This document shows, one piece after another, positions 63,780 to 64,000 of a DNA stretch of 64,000 nt. The number at the start of each line of letters is the position of its first letter. The first letter of the stretch is position 1. Both the position numbers and the translations under genes were made by a program. The stretch is from Bifidobacterium sp. ESL0704 (GTDB lineage Bacteria > Actinomycetota > Actinomycetes > Actinomycetales > Bifidobacteriaceae). The notes beneath the pieces are model-generated. The model made no database searches. It was not told the origin of the DNA and worked only from the letters and a program-made list of their open reading frames with translations. The stretch covers positions 186,001 through 250,000 of the forward strand of contig NZ_CP113929.1 of assembly GCF_029392075.1 (NCBI RefSeq). The letters are read 5' to 3'.

Positions 63780-64000
63780 CTATTTTGCGAAATTGCGCTT
63801 GATCCACGCGGCCCAAAGGCTCGGCCAGACCTGGGCGCTCGGCTCGATCTGCGCGGCGTTACCAGCGGCGGCCGTCTCGGTGGTAGCCAAGGCGAGGCTA
63901 TGCGGACCTTGCGGGAAGAGATGCGCTTCGACGCTCACCCCGGCTTCGACGCAGGCGTTGATGAAGAGCAGCGAGTTCTGCACCGGCACCACGGCGTCGG
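63780..64000 (-). CDS. Alpha/beta hydrolase (acetyl-xylan-esterase/BD-FAE-like), C-terminal part
   Basis: The frame is open to the right edge, so only the last 73 or so codons are present. DAVVPVQNSLLFINACVEAG carries the expected catalytic Asp and FPQGPHSLAL the catalytic His, as in bifidobacterial sugar-ester hydrolases. A helical tail ends WPSLWAAWIKRNF. With xylA 7 kb away, a role in xylan or other acetylated glycan use is possible, but the catalytic Ser lies outside the window. Confidence 0.8.
   Translation of the reverse strand, partial: DAVVPVQNSLLFINACVEAGVSVEAHLFPQGPHSLALATTETAAAGNAAQIEPSAQVWPSLWAAWIKRNFAK

Overview
The window looks like a chromosomal segment from a Bifidobacteriaceae member (Bifidobacterium or a close relative). 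The grounds are moderately high GC, strong AAGGAG-type ribosome binding sites, a dnaK-grpE-dnaJ-hspR operon with HAIR operators, a class Ib nrdHIE operon, xylose isomerase, a GH65 phosphorylase, and several large drug exporters and secreted carbohydrate-active proteins. This is inference from gene content; there is no rRNA in the window. Taken together it is a mosaic of housekeeping blocks and accessory blocks.

Layout. 0-9.3 kb: the end of an FtsX/MacB-type permease with a methionine-rich extracytoplasmic segment, its ATPase, a convergent pair of YhgE/Pip-type membrane proteins, and a CmpB-like membrane protein. 9.4-10.7 kb: a divergent NrdF-like protein that has lost conserved metal ligands. 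10.9-16.1 kb: a complete non-phosphorylating L-rhamnose route (dehydrogenase, lactonase, RhmD, RhmA) with an IclR regulator. 16.4-19.6 kb: nrdHIE without an adjacent nrdF. 19.9-21.7 kb: four small unknown genes. 21.9-24.7 kb: a TetR/MFS efflux pair with a clear promoter and operator. 25-29.2 kb: lipoprotein, membrane-fusion protein, ATPase and permease. 29.5-38.6 kb: a HEPN/Abi-like gene, a second MFS exporter, a 1418-aa beta-helix surface protein and a membrane-attached HTH protein, separated by repeat-rich non-coding DNA. 38.7-43.7 kb: the HspR-controlled chaperone operon. 43.8-49.5 kb: a HAD phosphatase, tRNA-Ala(CGC), an AraD-type epimerase/aldolase and lutABC for lactate oxidation. 50.2-52.1 kb: minisatellites around a DedA gene. 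52.2-56.8 kb: GH65 phosphorylase, a small secreted protein, xylA.

The most unusual block is 56.9-63.4 kb. It holds a signal-peptide-less lysin-like protein (peptidoglycan-binding-like repeats, a DUF1906 glycoside-hydrolase-like domain and a C-terminal cassette), a secreted membrane-anchored beta-propeller protein, an orphan second copy of the C-terminal cassette with no N-terminal part, a second beta-propeller gene broken by a frameshift at a G5 run, and a small two-helix holin-like protein. The lysin-like gene and the holin-like gene share a near-identical promoter core. The arrangement of full-length protein, partner, orphan cassette and second partner resembles polymorphic toxin loci, but the function is unknown.

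A second theme is the many long, often perfect, inverted repeats between genes (arms of 11-31 bp). Most have unrelated sequences and lack classical U-tracts. There are also several dispersed and tandem repeats. Starts were chosen by ribosome binding site and family alignment from memory; no database searches were run.
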